A stretch of DNA of 64,000 bases from NCBI GenBank assembly GCA_902517495.1, contig CABYCO010000001.1, positions 1 through 64,000 of the forward strand. Direction: 5' to 3'. This document shows positions 46,188-56,082 of this stretch, in pieces. Position 1 is the first letter of the stretch, and each line of letters starts with the position of its first letter. Source of the stretch: an uncultured Pelagibacteraceae bacterium. GTDB lineage: Bacteria; Pseudomonadota; Alphaproteobacteria; Pelagibacterales; Pelagibacteraceae. Below the pieces are notes generated by a model. The model was not told the DNA's origin. It did no database searches and saw nothing but the letters and a program-made list of their open reading frames with translations. The translations under genes and the position numbers were made by a program.

Positions 46188-47333
46188 CTAATTCTTTTTA
46201 GTAGGAACTTCTTCCTCTTTCTTCTGCGCTTCAAGCTTTTCTTCACTTAAAGGGTTGCCCTCAATCTTCTTTGAAATAACACCAGCTTTTTCTCTAATAG
46301 CCATTTCAATTTCAGCAGCAGCTTTTGGATTTTGCTCAAGGTAAAGTTTAGCATTCTCTCTACCTTGACCAATTTTTTCACCTTTGTAAGCGTACCATGC
46401 TCCAGATTTTTCAACAATCTCAGCTTTGGCACCAAGGTCGATTAGTTCCCCTACTTTACTAATTCCTTTTCCATACATTAAGTCAAACTCAACAACTTTA
46501 AATGGTGGTGCAACTTTGTTTTTAACAACTTTTACTCTCGTTGTATTTCCAACAATTTGCTCTTTGTCTTTTATTGCTCCAATTCTTCTAATATCCATTC
46601 TTACTGAAGAATAAAATTTTAAAGAATTACCTCCAGAAGTTGTTTCTGGACTTCCAAACATTACACCAATTTTCATTCTAATTTGGTTAATAAATATAAC
46701 CATTGTATTAGTTCTTGAAATTGATCCTGTTAATTTTCTAAGTGCTTGAGACATCAGTCTTGCTTGAAGACCAACATGGTGATCTCCCATATCTCCTTCA
46801 ATTTCTGCTCTTGGAGTTAATGCTGCAACTGAGTCGACTACTAAAACTGACATCGAGCCAGATTTGATTAAAGTATCAGTTATTTCTAATGCTTGTTCAC
46901 CAGTATCTGGTTGTGAAATAAGCAACTCCTCAGTATTAACACCTAATTTCTTAGCATAAACTGGGTCCAGTGCATGCTCTGCATCAACAAATCCACAAAT
47001 TCCACCTGCTTTTTGTGCTTCAGCAACAACTTGTAATGCTAATGTAGTTTTACCAGATGACTCTGGTCCATAAATTTCAACAATTCTGCCTTTTGGCAAT
47101 CCACCTATTCCAAGTGCCAAATCTAAACTCAGAGATCCAGTAGAAATAGACTCAATATCCATTGCTTTTTGTTCTCCAAGCTTCATCACAGAGCCTTTTC
47201 CAAAACTATCTGTTATCTGGCTAATAGCTGCATCTAGTGCTTTATTTTTTTCTTTATCTTCCAATTCTTTATCTTTTGTGGATTTCACCACTTTTAAGTT
47301 ATTTTTAGTCATTTTTTGCCTCGTTTTTTTCAT
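46188..47333 (-). CDS. recA: recombinase A
   Basis: RecA (381 aa), homologous recombination and SOS coprotease. Walker [45 protein letters not shown] and [19 protein letters not shown] are intact. It has an extra basic N-terminal extension of about 30 residues relative to E. coli. A candidate SOS box lies upstream. Confidence 0.97.
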   Translation of the reverse strand: MKKTRQKMTKNNLKVVKSTKDKELEDKEKNKALDAAISQITDSFGKGSVMKLGEQKAMDIESISTGSLSLDLALGIGGLPKGRIVEIYGPESSGKTTLALQVVAEAQKAGGICGFVDAEHALDPVYAKKLGVNTEELLISQPDTGEQALEITDTLIKSGSMSVLVVDSVAALTPRAEIEGDMGDHHVGLQARLMSQALRKLTGSISRTNTMVIFINQIRMKIGVMFGSPETTSGGNSLKFYSSVRMDIRRIGAIKDKEQIVGNTTRVKVVKNKVAPPFKVVEFDLMYGKGISKVGELIDLGAKAEIVEKSGAWYAYKGEKIGQGRENAKLYLEQNPKAAAEIEMAIREKAGVISKKIEGNPLSEEKLEAQKKEEEVPTKKN

Positions 47334-47362
47334 TTATTAACATTCGAATCATGAAGATAAAT

Positions 47363-47377
47363 GTACACATTTTGTTC
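47363..47377 (-). promoter_or_regulatory. candidate LexA/SOS box of recA
   Basis: On the minus strand the sequence reads GAAC-N7-GTAC, one base from the alphaproteobacterial SOS consensus GAAC-N7-GAAC. It lies 30 bases upstream of the recA start. A second, perfect box stands before umuD. Confidence 0.55.
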
Positions 47378-47402
47378 TCATTGGCAATATTTTTTTAAAA
47401 TT

Positions 47403-47418
47403 AGGGCTAGAAGTCCCT
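47403..47418 (-). terminator. weak hairpin after tolC-type gene
   Basis: On the minus strand AGGGACTTCTAGCCCT can fold, followed by AATTTT. It is short and bulged, so a real terminator is uncertain. Confidence 0.3.
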
Positions 47419-47420
47419 AT

Positions 47421-48719
47421 TTATCTAAGTTTTAAGTACTCGCTATTAAGTAAGCCAACTGACTTTATTAATCTGTATTGGGCTAAAAGATAATTTCTCT
47501 CAGCCTCAGCAAGATTTATTTTAGCATTTATTAGATTTGATCTTGATTGCAGAACATCAAACGTAGATCTGTTCAACCCACTCTCATATTCAAAGCTAAT
47601 TCCCTCGTTTGCAATTTCAGCAGCTTTAACTTGTGACTGTACAGCTCTTAAAAAACTCTTTGATGACTCTAATGTCGACCAAGCTGCCGTTACTGACTGT
47701 GTATTATTTCTATATGCATTTTCAAGTAACAATTTTTTCATACCTTTCACTTGGAGATTTTTATTAACATTAGATCTATTTTTTCCACCAAACTGAAAAG
47801 GCCAACTTACAGTTGCTTGAAGAACGTCTTTTTCTCTTTCATCGTAAGTTGCACTCAAATCGTCTACATAAGTTCTCTCTAATGACAGTTTTGCTGTTGG
47901 AGAAAGATCTGAACGAGCAATCTTCACATCTAACTCTGATTGTCCATATTCAATATCTGCAATAATTAATTCAGGGCTTTTTTGTTCAGAGGTTTTTTTT
48001 GCTTCTACTAAACTTGATGGAATAGAAACATCTGCATTATATATTTTTTTCAATTTTTCATTACTATTAATTGGGCCAATAATATTTTCATATGCTAGCT
48101 TGCTCGTAATAATACTATTTTGTGCTCCAATGTATCCAGCTTGTGCTCCAGCTAAAGATGATTGCGATTGAGCTAAATCAGTTGCTGTTATTTGAGCTCT
48201 TGAAAGTCTTGCATTATCTATTTCAAATTGTCTTTGAAGTAGATTTACATTTTCTTCATTTATGCTTAGTTTCTCATAAGCTAAAATTAAACCTGTATAA
48301 GCTTCAATAGCTTTTAAAAATACCTCTTGCTCTTTTTTAATTAGTTTTGCTTCAGAAAGGTTAAGTCCTAATTTACTTTTTTCGTATGTAGAGTCCCTAC
48401 CCTTGCCATCTAAAAGTGTTTGCTCTAACTTTACAGAGGTTGTCATAGGATTTGTATTTGTTATAGAGGCATCAGTACCATTTTGATTTGTAAGTTTATT
48501 GATATCTTCAAAACTTTTTGTGCCTGATAGAGTTAAAGTTGGAAAAAAATCACTTTTAGAAATATTTAAGACTTCCTTTTGAACTTCTAAATTTTTTCTC
48601 TCAGCTTTAAGCTCTAAATTGTTCTGATAGGTCTTTTTCAATGCATCACTCAAAGTTGCTGCATTTACTGGCAGTACAAAAGTTATTAAGCAGAAAGTTA
48701 TTAAAGAGATTTTTTTCAT
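47421..48719 (-). CDS. tolC: TolC family outer-membrane efflux protein
   Basis: A 432-aa outer-membrane factor with signal peptide (MKKISLITFCLITFVLPVNA). Two repeated coiled-coil halves as in TolC: LELKAERKNLEVQKEVL in the first; YESGLNRSTFDVLQSRSNL and NLAEAERNYLLAQYRL in the second. It would serve as exit duct for type I secretion or RND pumps; no inner-membrane partner is next to it. Confidence 0.9.
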   Translation of the reverse strand: MKKISLITFCLITFVLPVNAATLSDALKKTYQNNLELKAERKNLEVQKEVLNISKSDFFPTLTLSGTKSFEDINKLTNQNGTDASITNTNPMTTSVKLEQTLLDGKGRDSTYEKSKLGLNLSEAKLIKKEQEVFLKAIEAYTGLILAYEKLSINEENVNLLQRQFEIDNARLSRAQITATDLAQSQSSLAGAQAGYIGAQNSIITSKLAYENIIGPINSNEKLKKIYNADVSIPSSLVEAKKTSEQKSPELIIADIEYGQSELDVKIARSDLSPTAKLSLERTYVDDLSATYDEREKDVLQATVSWPFQFGGKNRSNVNKNLQVKGMKKLLLENAYRNNTQSVTAAWSTLESSKSFLRAVQSQVKAAEIANEGISFEYESGLNRSTFDVLQSRSNLINAKINLAEAERNYLLAQYRLIKSVGLLNSEYLKLR

Positions 48720-49642
48720 TAATTATATTTTATTGATTTAATTTGATGATTTCTATTTAAATTTAATACAATTGAAGAATATTTGGGAGCAAATTTAAAC
48801 ATATTTTGTGTGACCCTTTGGTAAGTCTGCATAAATGACAATACCTCGTTTTTACTCATAACCTTATTATTTGCTTTGTTTTTTGAGTTTAACTTTAGTA
48901 GCGCCTCCTGTTTAAGTCTCCAGCTCTGCAATAATTTAAAATTACCTGCTTTTAAAAATAGCAAACAGTCTAATTTAGAAAATAATTTTTTGTATTTGGT
49001 TTGCAACTGAGCATTTACATATTTTCTCCATCTTAAATTTTTATCTTCTGTTCTTTCAAGTGAATTAATTGATTTTTTTAAGGTTGTATTTTTTTCTGCT
49101 CTAGCTCCAACACACCATCCCTCAAAGATTATAACATCTGGTACCTTTTTAACTATATACCAAGACTTTCTTTTTAATCTATCATCTATTGCCTTATTAA
49201 ATTTAGGAAGTCTTTGGTGATTAAATCTCTTGCTCTTTGTTTTTTTTAAAAGATCAAAGATAAAATTTATATCGTGAGTGCCTGGAACACCTCTAGTCAT
49301 TAATAAAGGATGGATTTTTTTAGATAATTTTATTCTATCTTTTTGAGTTTTGTACAAGTCATCAATAGATATTTTAAAAACATTTAATTTAAAATATTTT
49401 GTTAAAATGATTTTTAAAATAGAGCTAATCGTTGTTTTTCCAGTACCTTGACCTCCTGCTAAGCCTATTAAATAAGGTTTAGATTTTTTTGTTCTACCAT
49501 TGATCCAAAAACTAATTGGAATTAGAAAAGATTTTATCATCTTTTGTTTATTTTTAAATTTTTCTTTAGATGTTTCTTGAGATTTTATGAATTTAAAACA
49601 ATCTTTACTAACTTTTCTGTAACACTCAGTAATTGATTGCAT
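48719..49642 (-). CDS. P-loop kinase resembling plant-type D-glycerate 3-kinase
   Basis: A 307-aa kinase with Walker A GLAGGQGTGKTT near residue 60, ISIDDLYKT and GVPGTHDI, the pattern of the D-glycerate 3-kinase (GLYK) clade related to the PRK/uridine kinase family. That enzyme makes 3-phosphoglycerate from glycerate, closing glycine/serine-glyoxylate carbon back into central metabolism. Starts one base after tolC's end region but on the same strand. Substrate identity is inferred from family. Confidence 0.78.
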   Translation of the reverse strand: MQSITECYRKVSKDCFKFIKSQETSKEKFKNKQKMIKSFLIPISFWINGRTKKSKPYLIGLAGGQGTGKTTISSILKIILTKYFKLNVFKISIDDLYKTQKDRIKLSKKIHPLLMTRGVPGTHDINFIFDLLKKTKSKRFNHQRLPKFNKAIDDRLKRKSWYIVKKVPDVIIFEGWCVGARAEKNTTLKKSINSLERTEDKNLRWRKYVNAQLQTKYKKLFSKLDCLLFLKAGNFKLLQSWRLKQEALLKLNSKNKANNKVMSKNEVLSFMQTYQRVTQNMFKFAPKYSSIVLNLNRNHQIKSIKYN

Positions 49643-49649
49643 AAAAAAT

Positions 49650-50018
49650 TTATTGTTTTTGATCTAAAGGATGATTTTTGCCATCGTTCACTGGCACATC
49701 TTCAATTTCAAATGGCTCCACACCCTCTATACAAGCAATATTTACACCAAATATTTTTGGATTGCTTCTAGGTCTATTATGAGTATGAATTCCACAAATT
49801 GAGCAAAAGTAATGTTTGGCAGTATTAGTATAAAACTGATAAAGTGATAACTTATCTTCTCCTTTTGTAAGTTTAAAATCATCAGGACCAAGTACTCCTA
49901 TAATATAACCTTTTTTTTTGCATATTGAACAATTACAGCGCATAATTTTTTCAATACCACCCAAAGGCATCTTAACCTCTGCTTCTATTGCACCACAATG
50001 ACAGGATAATTTTTTCAT
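49650..50018 (-). CDS. GFA/CENP-V family zinc protein
   Basis: A 122-aa protein with zinc motifs CHCGAIEAEV, MRCNCSICKKKG and YFCSICGIHTHNRPRSNP, matching the glutathione-dependent formaldehyde-activating (Gfa) family. True Gfa binds S-hydroxymethylglutathione; many paralogues have unknown substrates. A second, more distant paralogue is adjacent. Confidence 0.87.
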   Translation of the reverse strand: MKKLSCHCGAIEAEVKMPLGGIEKIMRCNCSICKKKGYIIGVLGPDDFKLTKGEDKLSLYQFYTNTAKHYFCSICGIHTHNRPRSNPKIFGVNIACIEGVEPFEIEDVPVNDGKNHPLDQKQ

Positions 50019-50037
50019 AGTTTAATCTCCTAAAAAA

Positions 50038-50520
50038 TTATTTATTGTTATTTTTTAAATACTCACCGTATCTTTTTAAACTTTCCTCTGGCCATGTTTT
50101 TTTTGGATCATACATTTTTTCAAAACAAATTACATCATCTGTAAGGTTTAACCATGGATCTTTATCTTTTGTAAATATGTGGACCTGGGGAGGAAAATTT
50201 TCTGAATTATTTAAAGTTTTAGTCCTAACTGTTAGTCTACCAACAGCAGATGCATAATCTGTGTAAATATAAGCACCACATTTGTTACAAAAAAATGCTC
50301 TGGAAGTAGCTCCACTACCTGCTTTAAGTTCAGTTGATGAAACTTCGCCTTCTATGATTAAAGTATTATCCAAAACACTTGAATTAATAACATAAGATGA
50401 TCCAGTTATAATTTTACAATCTTTGCAATGACAAGCTTGGGTGAATAAAGGTTTTTCTGTGATTGTATATTTAACTTGCCCGCATATACATCCGCCGGTT
50501 AAGTTTTTATTTTTTTCCAT
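50038..50520 (-). CDS. GFA/CENP-V family zinc protein
   Basis: A 160-aa paralogue with GGCICGQVKYTI, QACHCKDCKIITGSSY and FFCNKCGAYIYTDYA. Tandem with the previous gene. Possible roles in formaldehyde-thiol chemistry connect it loosely to formate dehydrogenase, but no direct evidence. Confidence 0.87.
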   Translation of the reverse strand: MEKNKNLTGGCICGQVKYTITEKPLFTQACHCKDCKIITGSSYVINSSVLDNTLIIEGEVSSTELKAGSGATSRAFFCNKCGAYIYTDYASAVGRLTVRTKTLNNSENFPPQVHIFTKDKDPWLNLTDDVICFEKMYDPKKTWPEESLKRYGEYLKNNNK

Positions 50521-50554
50521 TTTTAATATTTAATCTATTTGTGGTTAAAGTTAT

Positions 50555-50575
50555 CCACATGTATACAATATGTGG
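50555..50575. promoter_or_regulatory. palindrome in the GFA-umuD divergent region
   Basis: CCACAT (50555-50560) and ATGTGG (50570-50575) form a perfect 6-bp inverted repeat around a 9-base centre. It lies about 35 bases upstream of the GFA start and may be an operator for it. Sequence alone cannot confirm. Confidence 0.35.
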
Positions 50576-50667
50576 TTTCGATGTTCACGTTTTGATTCAC
50601 TTTTGATTCAGTTACAGACTCAAAATACAACCTGATTGACACTATTGAATAACTTAGATATTAATTA

Positions 50668-50682
50668 GAACAAAATAAGAAC
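50668..50682 (+). promoter_or_regulatory. LexA/SOS box of umuDC
   Basis: Perfect GAAC-N7-GAAC, the alphaproteobacterial SOS box, ending 4 bases before the umuD ATG. Its position so close to the start codon implies the repressor would block the transcript at or near the start. Confidence 0.75.
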
Positions 50683-50686
50683 ATTT

Positions 50687-51082
50687 ATGAAGCTAACCAT
50701 ACCTTACTATTTACATAAAGCTGGCGCAGGTTTTCCATCCCCTGCTACGGATTATATTGAGGAAGATATCGATTTAAATGTTCATTTAATCAAAAATGTT
50801 CCAGCAACCTTCATCATAAGAGTTCAAGGAAAATCAATGGTAGATGTTGGGATTAACGATGGCGATCTATTAGTTGTTGATAAAAGTTTAACACCAAAAA
50901 ACTTCTCAACAGTTATTGCAAATGTTCATGATGAACTAGTTGTTAAAAGTTTAGTTCAAGAAAGAGATAAAAAATTTTTAACATCAGGTTCTAAAGAATT
51001 TACAGATCGAATTTTAATTAACGAAGAAGAAGATGTATTTATTTGGGGAGTTGTAACTTATGTCATCCATTCAGTATACTAA
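50687..51082 (+). CDS. umuD: UmuD-like autoproteolytic subunit
   Basis: A 131-aa LexA-like serine protease subunit of polymerase V. Ser near 50 (GKSMVDVG) and Lys near 87 (ELVVKSL) keep the 37-residue spacing of E. coli UmuD (S60/K97). The processing site is AGAGFPSP: cleavage probably after Ala14 at Ala-Gly, instead of E. coli's Cys-Gly. Overlaps umuC by 23 bases. Confidence 0.93.
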   Translation: MKLTIPYYLHKAGAGFPSPATDYIEEDIDLNVHLIKNVPATFIIRVQGKSMVDVGINDGDLLVVDKSLTPKNFSTVIANVHDELVVKSLVQERDKKFLTSGSKEFTDRILINEEEDVFIWGVVTYVIHSVY

Positions 51083-52337
51083 AAAAATAGCACTTATTGA
51101 TTGTAATTCTTTTTATGTTTCTTGTGAAAGATTATTCAATCCTAAAATAAGAAAAAAACCTGTTGTAGTTTTATCTAACAATGATGGTTGTATAATTTCA
51201 AGATCAACTGAAGCAAAAGCTTTAGGTATTAAAATGGGAGAGCCTTACTTTAAAGCAAAAGATATTATCATTAAAAACAAAGTTGAAGTTTTTTCATCTA
51301 ATTATTCCTTATATGGAGATTTATCTAGAAGAGTAATGCGAACACTAAAAAGATTTAACTCTGCTATAGAAGTTTATTCTATTGATGAAGCATTTTTAGA
51401 CTTATCGAATTTTGCAGATAGTGAAGTTGAAAAAGTCGGAAAAGAAATTAGAGAAACAGTTTTAAAATGGACAGGTATTCCAACTAGTATTGGAATTGCT
51501 AAAACAAAAACTTTAAGTAAAGTTGCAAACCATATTGCAAAGAAAAAAGAATCAGGTGTAACAAGTTTAATAGGAATTGAAAATATTGATCCTATATTAG
51601 AAAAAGTTGAAATTAATGATGTATGGGGTGTAGGAAGGCAATTGACAAAGTTCTATCATAAAAATGGAATTTATAATGCTAAGCAACTAAAAAATAAATC
51701 AAATACATGGGTAAAGAAAAATTCAAATGTTTTGGGTTCAAGAACTGCAATGGAGCTTAGAGGAATTCCTTGTATTGATATTGAGACAACTCAATCAAAA
51801 AGAAAAAGTTGTGTGGTATCCCGTTCTTTTGGTCAAAGGATTGAAAAATACCAAGAATTAAAAGAAGCAGTTGCAAATTATTGCTTGAATGCATCAGAAA
51901 AAATAAGATCTGAGTCTTTGATTGCAAAATCAATTACTGTTTTTGTTAGAACAAGTCCTTTCCAAAGTAGATTTGGGTACTATTCAAACTCAAAAACGAT
52001 AGATTTTGCAATTTCTACGAACAATAGTATTGAAATAGTTAAAACTGCCTTGGTTGCTTTAGACTCTATCTTTAAAAACGGTTATCGTTATCAGAAAGCG
52101 GGCGTAATGCTTACTGGTTTATCCAATGAAGATCGTAGTAAGAACCTATTTTATTCTGAAAAAGACGAGAAAATTAAGGGTTTAATGAAGTCTATTGATA
52201 ATACTAACTATCGGTACGGAAGATCTACGTTAAGTCTTGCTAGTGCTGGTGTTCAAAAAAGATGGAACATGAGAAGAGAGCATTCATCTAAAATAGATAC
52301 AGCTGATTTCTACTTGCTACCAACAATCAGAACTTAA
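51060..52337 (+). CDS. umuC: DNA polymerase V catalytic subunit UmuC
   Basis: A 425-aa Y-family translesion polymerase. Catalytic palm motifs: [16 protein letters not shown] and [24 protein letters not shown] and [12 protein letters not shown] follow (helix-hairpin region). Intact length. Controlled with umuD by the SOS box; recA is in the same window. Confidence 0.95.
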   Translation: MSSIQYTKKIALIDCNSFYVSCERLFNPKIRKKPVVVLSNNDGCIISRSTEAKALGIKMGEPYFKAKDIIIKNKVEVFSSNYSLYGDLSRRVMRTLKRFNSAIEVYSIDEAFLDLSNFADSEVEKVGKEIRETVLKWTGIPTSIGIAKTKTLSKVANHIAKKKESGVTSLIGIENIDPILEKVEINDVWGVGRQLTKFYHKNGIYNAKQLKNKSNTWVKKNSNVLGSRTAMELRGIPCIDIETTQSKRKSCVVSRSFGQRIEKYQELKEAVANYCLNASEKIRSESLIAKSITVFVRTSPFQSRFGYYSNSKTIDFAISTNNSIEIVKTALVALDSIFKNGYRYQKAGVMLTGLSNEDRSKNLFYSEKDEKIKGLMKSIDNTNYRYGRSTLSLASAGVQKRWNMRREHSSKIDTADFYLLPTIRT

Positions 52338-53761
52338 TTTAAAGGTGCTAAAACAATTTTAATATTTTCAGTTTTATCAGAATATTCTTCAAACATTCCT
52401 GATCCTTTAAATGTAGCGTTGTTATTTTTTAAAATAACTAAAACAGAAGTAGTCTCTTGATCAGTATCAAGATCAAGATCCCCCTGAATTCTGATTTCAT
52501 CATCGTAATACTGTAAAATTTTTATTTTTTTACGATATTTGTCAGAAATAATATTGCTTGATCCAATTTTTTCAAATTGAAATTTGCCATTTTTAAAAAT
52601 AATTACATCTGAAACTATACGTTCATTCCTAGTTACTTTGTTTGTAACATTATTAGTATTAACCCAGTACCAATTGAGTTTATATTTTCCCTCAAGTTTT
52701 ATTTTGCTTTTTGGTAAAGTTAATTTTGCTTTTTTTTTAGAAATTTCTTTTTTATTACTCCAATGTATATCTTTATAAAAAGCAACTGCCATAGGTGGCT
52801 CAAAGTCTGAAAATTTCTTTATACTTTCACCACCTTTTCTCCAAGAGTAAATACCCCATTGAAAGTTAAATCTTTGCTGGCTTTTTTTACCATCTCTCTT
52901 GGCTACATCTTGATTAATTGGAGCAGTTACACATTTTATACAACTAAAGATTTCTCGATTGTCATGCTTTAAAGTTAATTCACCAAGTTTATTCTGAGCC
53001 CACAAAATATCTATTTCAAATTCAATCCATTTATTATGGAAATTTCCTTTTCTAGAAATTATTAATGCATTTTCTTTACTATGAGAATCTAAATTATCAG
53101 TAAAAATTACTGATCTAAAATAGAAAGCTAAATCACCATGTTGTATCGCATTTGGATTTAAAGTATCACCTTTTGAAGCAATTACATTTCCTTTTTTATC
53201 AACAGTGTTAACTATGCCTAAATCAGAACTTGGAACTATAACAAATTTATAAGGTACGTCTTCATCACCATACCCGTGGAGTTGGCCAAAATGCATAATA
53301 TCATCATAAACACCAAGATGATCGACAGTTGGATTATCGGATATAAAAACACTAAATTTTATTTTTGTTCTATGCCCATATTTTGCTGCCATGTTATTGT
53401 CATTTGGAAAATTTAATTCACTTCTTTTAAGTTTGATTGCCAGACTTTTTTCTCTACAATCCCAACTGTTATCAGCACATCCCTTAGTTAATTGAAATCT
53501 TTGCACATTCCCTTTTACTCCAGGAAAATTTGATACTAAAATTGCCCCATCATTGGCGGCTATATTCTTTCTATGAAGTTTTTCACCTTTATGTTTAATA
53601 ATTTTGCTTTTAAATTTTAAGTTTTTATCAATCTCTAATATTTGAGGTATTTTATTCTTTAATTCATAATCATATTCACTGCTAATATAATTGTTTTCAC
53701 TAGCTGTTAATATCGAAGGAACTATAAAAAGTAAAAATAATAGTTTTTTCATTTTATACAA
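52334..53761 (-). CDS. secreted polysaccharide-lyase-like protein, jelly-roll type
   Basis: A 475-aa exported protein with signal [17 protein letters not shown]. Residues about 60-340 share features with the other two jelly-roll paralogues in the operon ([17 protein letters not shown], and [13 protein letters not shown] near 300), resembling heparin-lyase-I-type polysaccharide lyases (PF14099-like). An added C-terminal domain of about 110 residues reads like a lipocalin/beta-barrel. Start overlaps the preceding alginate-lyase-like gene by 13 bases. Catalytic residues not assigned. Confidence 0.6.
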   Translation of the reverse strand: MYKMKKLLFLLFIVPSILTASENNYISSEYDYELKNKIPQILEIDKNLKFKSKIIKHKGEKLHRKNIAANDGAILVSNFPGVKGNVQRFQLTKGCADNSWDCREKSLAIKLKRSELNFPNDNNMAAKYGHRTKIKFSVFISDNPTVDHLGVYDDIMHFGQLHGYGDEDVPYKFVIVPSSDLGIVNTVDKKGNVIASKGDTLNPNAIQHGDLAFYFRSVIFTDNLDSHSKENALIISRKGNFHNKWIEFEIDILWAQNKLGELTLKHDNREIFSCIKCVTAPINQDVAKRDGKKSQQRFNFQWGIYSWRKGGESIKKFSDFEPPMAVAFYKDIHWSNKKEISKKKAKLTLPKSKIKLEGKYKLNWYWVNTNNVTNKVTRNERIVSDVIIFKNGKFQFEKIGSSNIISDKYRKKIKILQYYDDEIRIQGDLDLDTDQETTSVLVILKNNNATFKGSGMFEEYSDKTENIKIVLAPLN

Positions 53762-54882
53762 TTAGCATTAAATCCAATTAGATTGTCTATGCCATACTTT
53801 GGTCTTTTGGCTAAATAAGTAATATCTTTTTCATGTTTTATTCCAGTTACCATTTCCATTAAGGTATCAATAGCTAAAGCCTCTTGATGTGTGTGCTTTC
53901 TAGCATTATGTTTTTTATATTGATTATTTTTTTGCTTACCATCGTATTTTCTTGAGGAGAAACTTTCATAATCAGTGATCCCTAAATTTAATACTTCTGC
54001 TGCTTTAGTAATTCTATTGATAACTGAGTCTGGAACTTTAGCCCCCCAATTTTTAGCTAAATAGATGTATCCTAAAGCTGAATTTAAACCATAAGAGTGA
54101 TACCATAAGGCTCGAAACCCTCTAAAAGAATTATTATTGATATAGCCATCATCATAAAACACCTCCTCTATATTTTTAAATCTAAAATTGAATTCTTTTG
54201 CTGCTAGTTTTTTATTGTTTGTCCAATGAGCATAAGCTAAGTTTGGAATTCCTCCGTTTCCCATCGCATAAAATCCTTTTTCTTTCTCTAAAAATTCTTC
54301 AGGCTTAATAAATTTTTTATGCATTTTTTTAATATACTTGTTAACAATTTTAATTTCTTTATCACTTAAGTAATCTTTAAGATAAATTGCTATCAGCAAA
54401 TAATTTGTAAAAGCATCCCTTGCAAATTCATATGCATGATACCAGCAAGGTGCCTCGGGATTTCCATCTTTCCAACATTTTGGTTTCTTTTTTAACTCTT
54501 CTTTACCGATTGTATCTAGTAAAACATTTGCTTTAGCAATTTTAATCAATATTCCTTTAGCGGCATCAATGTCAGTTATATCATTATCGCCAATTGCATT
54601 ATGGGTAGCAACAGCAAACGAGCTCATTGGACCAGTTAGATTTAGGTGATTTACACTTCTAGAATTACCAAGCGCCCATTCACTCATCCAATCTAAACGT
54701 ATTAAGCTTTCAATTCTAGCTTTTTTATATTTAGATTTAAAAGTCTCACTACCCACATAAGAGCATGATTTAATCTTATCTGTATAAAAATGTTTTGGAA
54801 AAGATATATCTTTAGATTTAACTTTTGCTTCAGCAGATAAACATAAAAATATGCCAAATAAAGTTAAATAAATTTTTTTCAT
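53749..54882 (-). CDS. secreted alginate-lyase-superfamily protein
   Basis: A 377-aa exported protein with signal MKKIYLTLFGIFLCLSAEA and helical architecture (alpha/alpha barrel). The mid-section NNSFRGFRALWYHSYGLNSA near 255-270 resembles the substrate-binding region of the alginate lyase family (PF05426), and GNGGIPNLAYAHW precedes it. Asn, His and Tyr are available for beta-elimination; substrate is presumed to be an acidic polysaccharide. Confidence 0.65.
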   Translation of the reverse strand: MKKIYLTLFGIFLCLSAEAKVKSKDISFPKHFYTDKIKSCSYVGSETFKSKYKKARIESLIRLDWMSEWALGNSRSVNHLNLTGPMSSFAVATHNAIGDNDITDIDAAKGILIKIAKANVLLDTIGKEELKKKPKCWKDGNPEAPCWYHAYEFARDAFTNYLLIAIYLKDYLSDKEIKIVNKYIKKMHKKFIKPEEFLEKEKGFYAMGNGGIPNLAYAHWTNNKKLAAKEFNFRFKNIEEVFYDDGYINNNSFRGFRALWYHSYGLNSALGYIYLAKNWGAKVPDSVINRITKAAEVLNLGITDYESFSSRKYDGKQKNNQYKKHNARKHTHQEALAIDTLMEMVTGIKHEKDITYLAKRPKYGIDNLIGFNANCIK

Positions 54883-54891
54883 TTATATATT

Positions 54892-56073
54892 TTAAAATTT
54901 TCCAACTTTACTTTCATAGTGGACATAGCATGCATTATTCTCTTGGTCAGAAAAATTAGTGAATTTTTCCATACACTTAGTTAAACCCTCTTTAGCTGCA
55001 CCAGCTTTACTGAATCCTATATACTTTAAAAGATATTTATCGTCATTTTTATTTTTAATAATCGCTAAAAAGTTACCTTTCATTTCCTCAAATTTTATTT
55101 CTTCAGGAACAACTTTAGAAGTAATTCTCTTTATTTTTTTTGCCCCCTCAGGCATATATTCTGAATCACGGATTTTATATTTATATTTTGATCTTGCTAT
55201 TTTATCTTTAGATTTGTAATCACATTTTTCTTTATCCATAATTTTTTCACAATTTTTACTTATTACATACTCTTTGATAGATAGAGTTGATGGTTCAATT
55301 AAGTCCGGGTTATAAGCTGTACTCCAATATCTATACAGACCAATTTTAAAAGCTATACCCCCAGTTTTGTCTAAAATCATGTTCGGTCCATAAAATTCGA
55401 TTACTTTTTCATCGTTTAACCACATTATAAATTCTCCATCATCTTTTTTAGATGGTTTTATTTTAAACAGTGCAGTGCTGTATTCTTTTTTAAATGCAGT
55501 TAAACTTCCTAAATCAAATTTATACAACTTTTGTTTAAATCTATTTGCTACAGGGTCAATATCTGTCCAGTAAACTTCCTCTATTTGTTTATAATAAAAT
55601 TGCATTCTATTGGGAAGATCGTCCTCATCGGTGGTGTACATAATTTGCATTGAGGGATAAATTATTTCACCGCCTTTTTTTGTTCCAACCACTTGCCAAA
55701 TATTAGCACTATGATTTTGACCAGCATTTAATTTAAAAGTATATTTTAAGTAAACTTCCTTACCAAGTTTGTGATAATTTTTCTTTTTAGTAACAAATTC
55801 CCACCTTTGTGCCTGGTCATCTGAAAGACCCCAGTCTTCAGGATGTCCTTTCATACTATAATCAAGGGTAATTTCTACAGCTTCCTCATCTTCATTGTAA
55901 TTAAGTATTTTTTTATGTTTTATCAAAGAGTCATATGCAAGACTCATTTTTTTCTTTGCTTCTTCACCAAGAATATCTTTTTTAAATTTTTTCAAAGCAT
56001 CAACTTTTTCTGCAAAGGCGTTTGTGTTTAAGATAAATATTAAAGAAAATATAATTATTAAGAATTTTTTCAT
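54892..56073 (-). CDS. secreted polysaccharide-lyase-like protein, jelly-roll type
   Basis: A 393-aa exported protein (signal to about residue 21). The core contains WEFVTKKKNYHKLGKEVYLK, SANIWQVVGTKKGG, MWLNDEKVIEFYGPN and GLYRYWSTAYNPD, each with a counterpart in the paralogue at 57097. A CEKIMDKEKCDYKS segment also corresponds. A C-terminal extension of about 90 residues is unique. Class assignment (PF14099-like) rests on pattern, not alignment. Confidence 0.6.
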   Translation of the reverse strand: MKKFLIIIFSLIFILNTNAFAEKVDALKKFKKDILGEEAKKKMSLAYDSLIKHKKILNYNEDEEAVEITLDYSMKGHPEDWGLSDDQAQRWEFVTKKKNYHKLGKEVYLKYTFKLNAGQNHSANIWQVVGTKKGGEIIYPSMQIMYTTDEDDLPNRMQFYYKQIEEVYWTDIDPVANRFKQKLYKFDLGSLTAFKKEYSTALFKIKPSKKDDGEFIMWLNDEKVIEFYGPNMILDKTGGIAFKIGLYRYWSTAYNPDLIEPSTLSIKEYVISKNCEKIMDKEKCDYKSKDKIARSKYKYKIRDSEYMPEGAKKIKRITSKVVPEEIKFEEMKGNFLAIIKNKNDDKYLLKYIGFSKAGAAKEGLTKCMEKFTNFSDQENNACYVHYESKVGKF

Positions 56074-56082
56074 TTGTATATT

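Noticed and set aside
50583-50597. Possible second SOS-like half sites near 50583
   Set aside because: GTTC-N7-GATT has two mismatches in one half; not distinguishable from chance.
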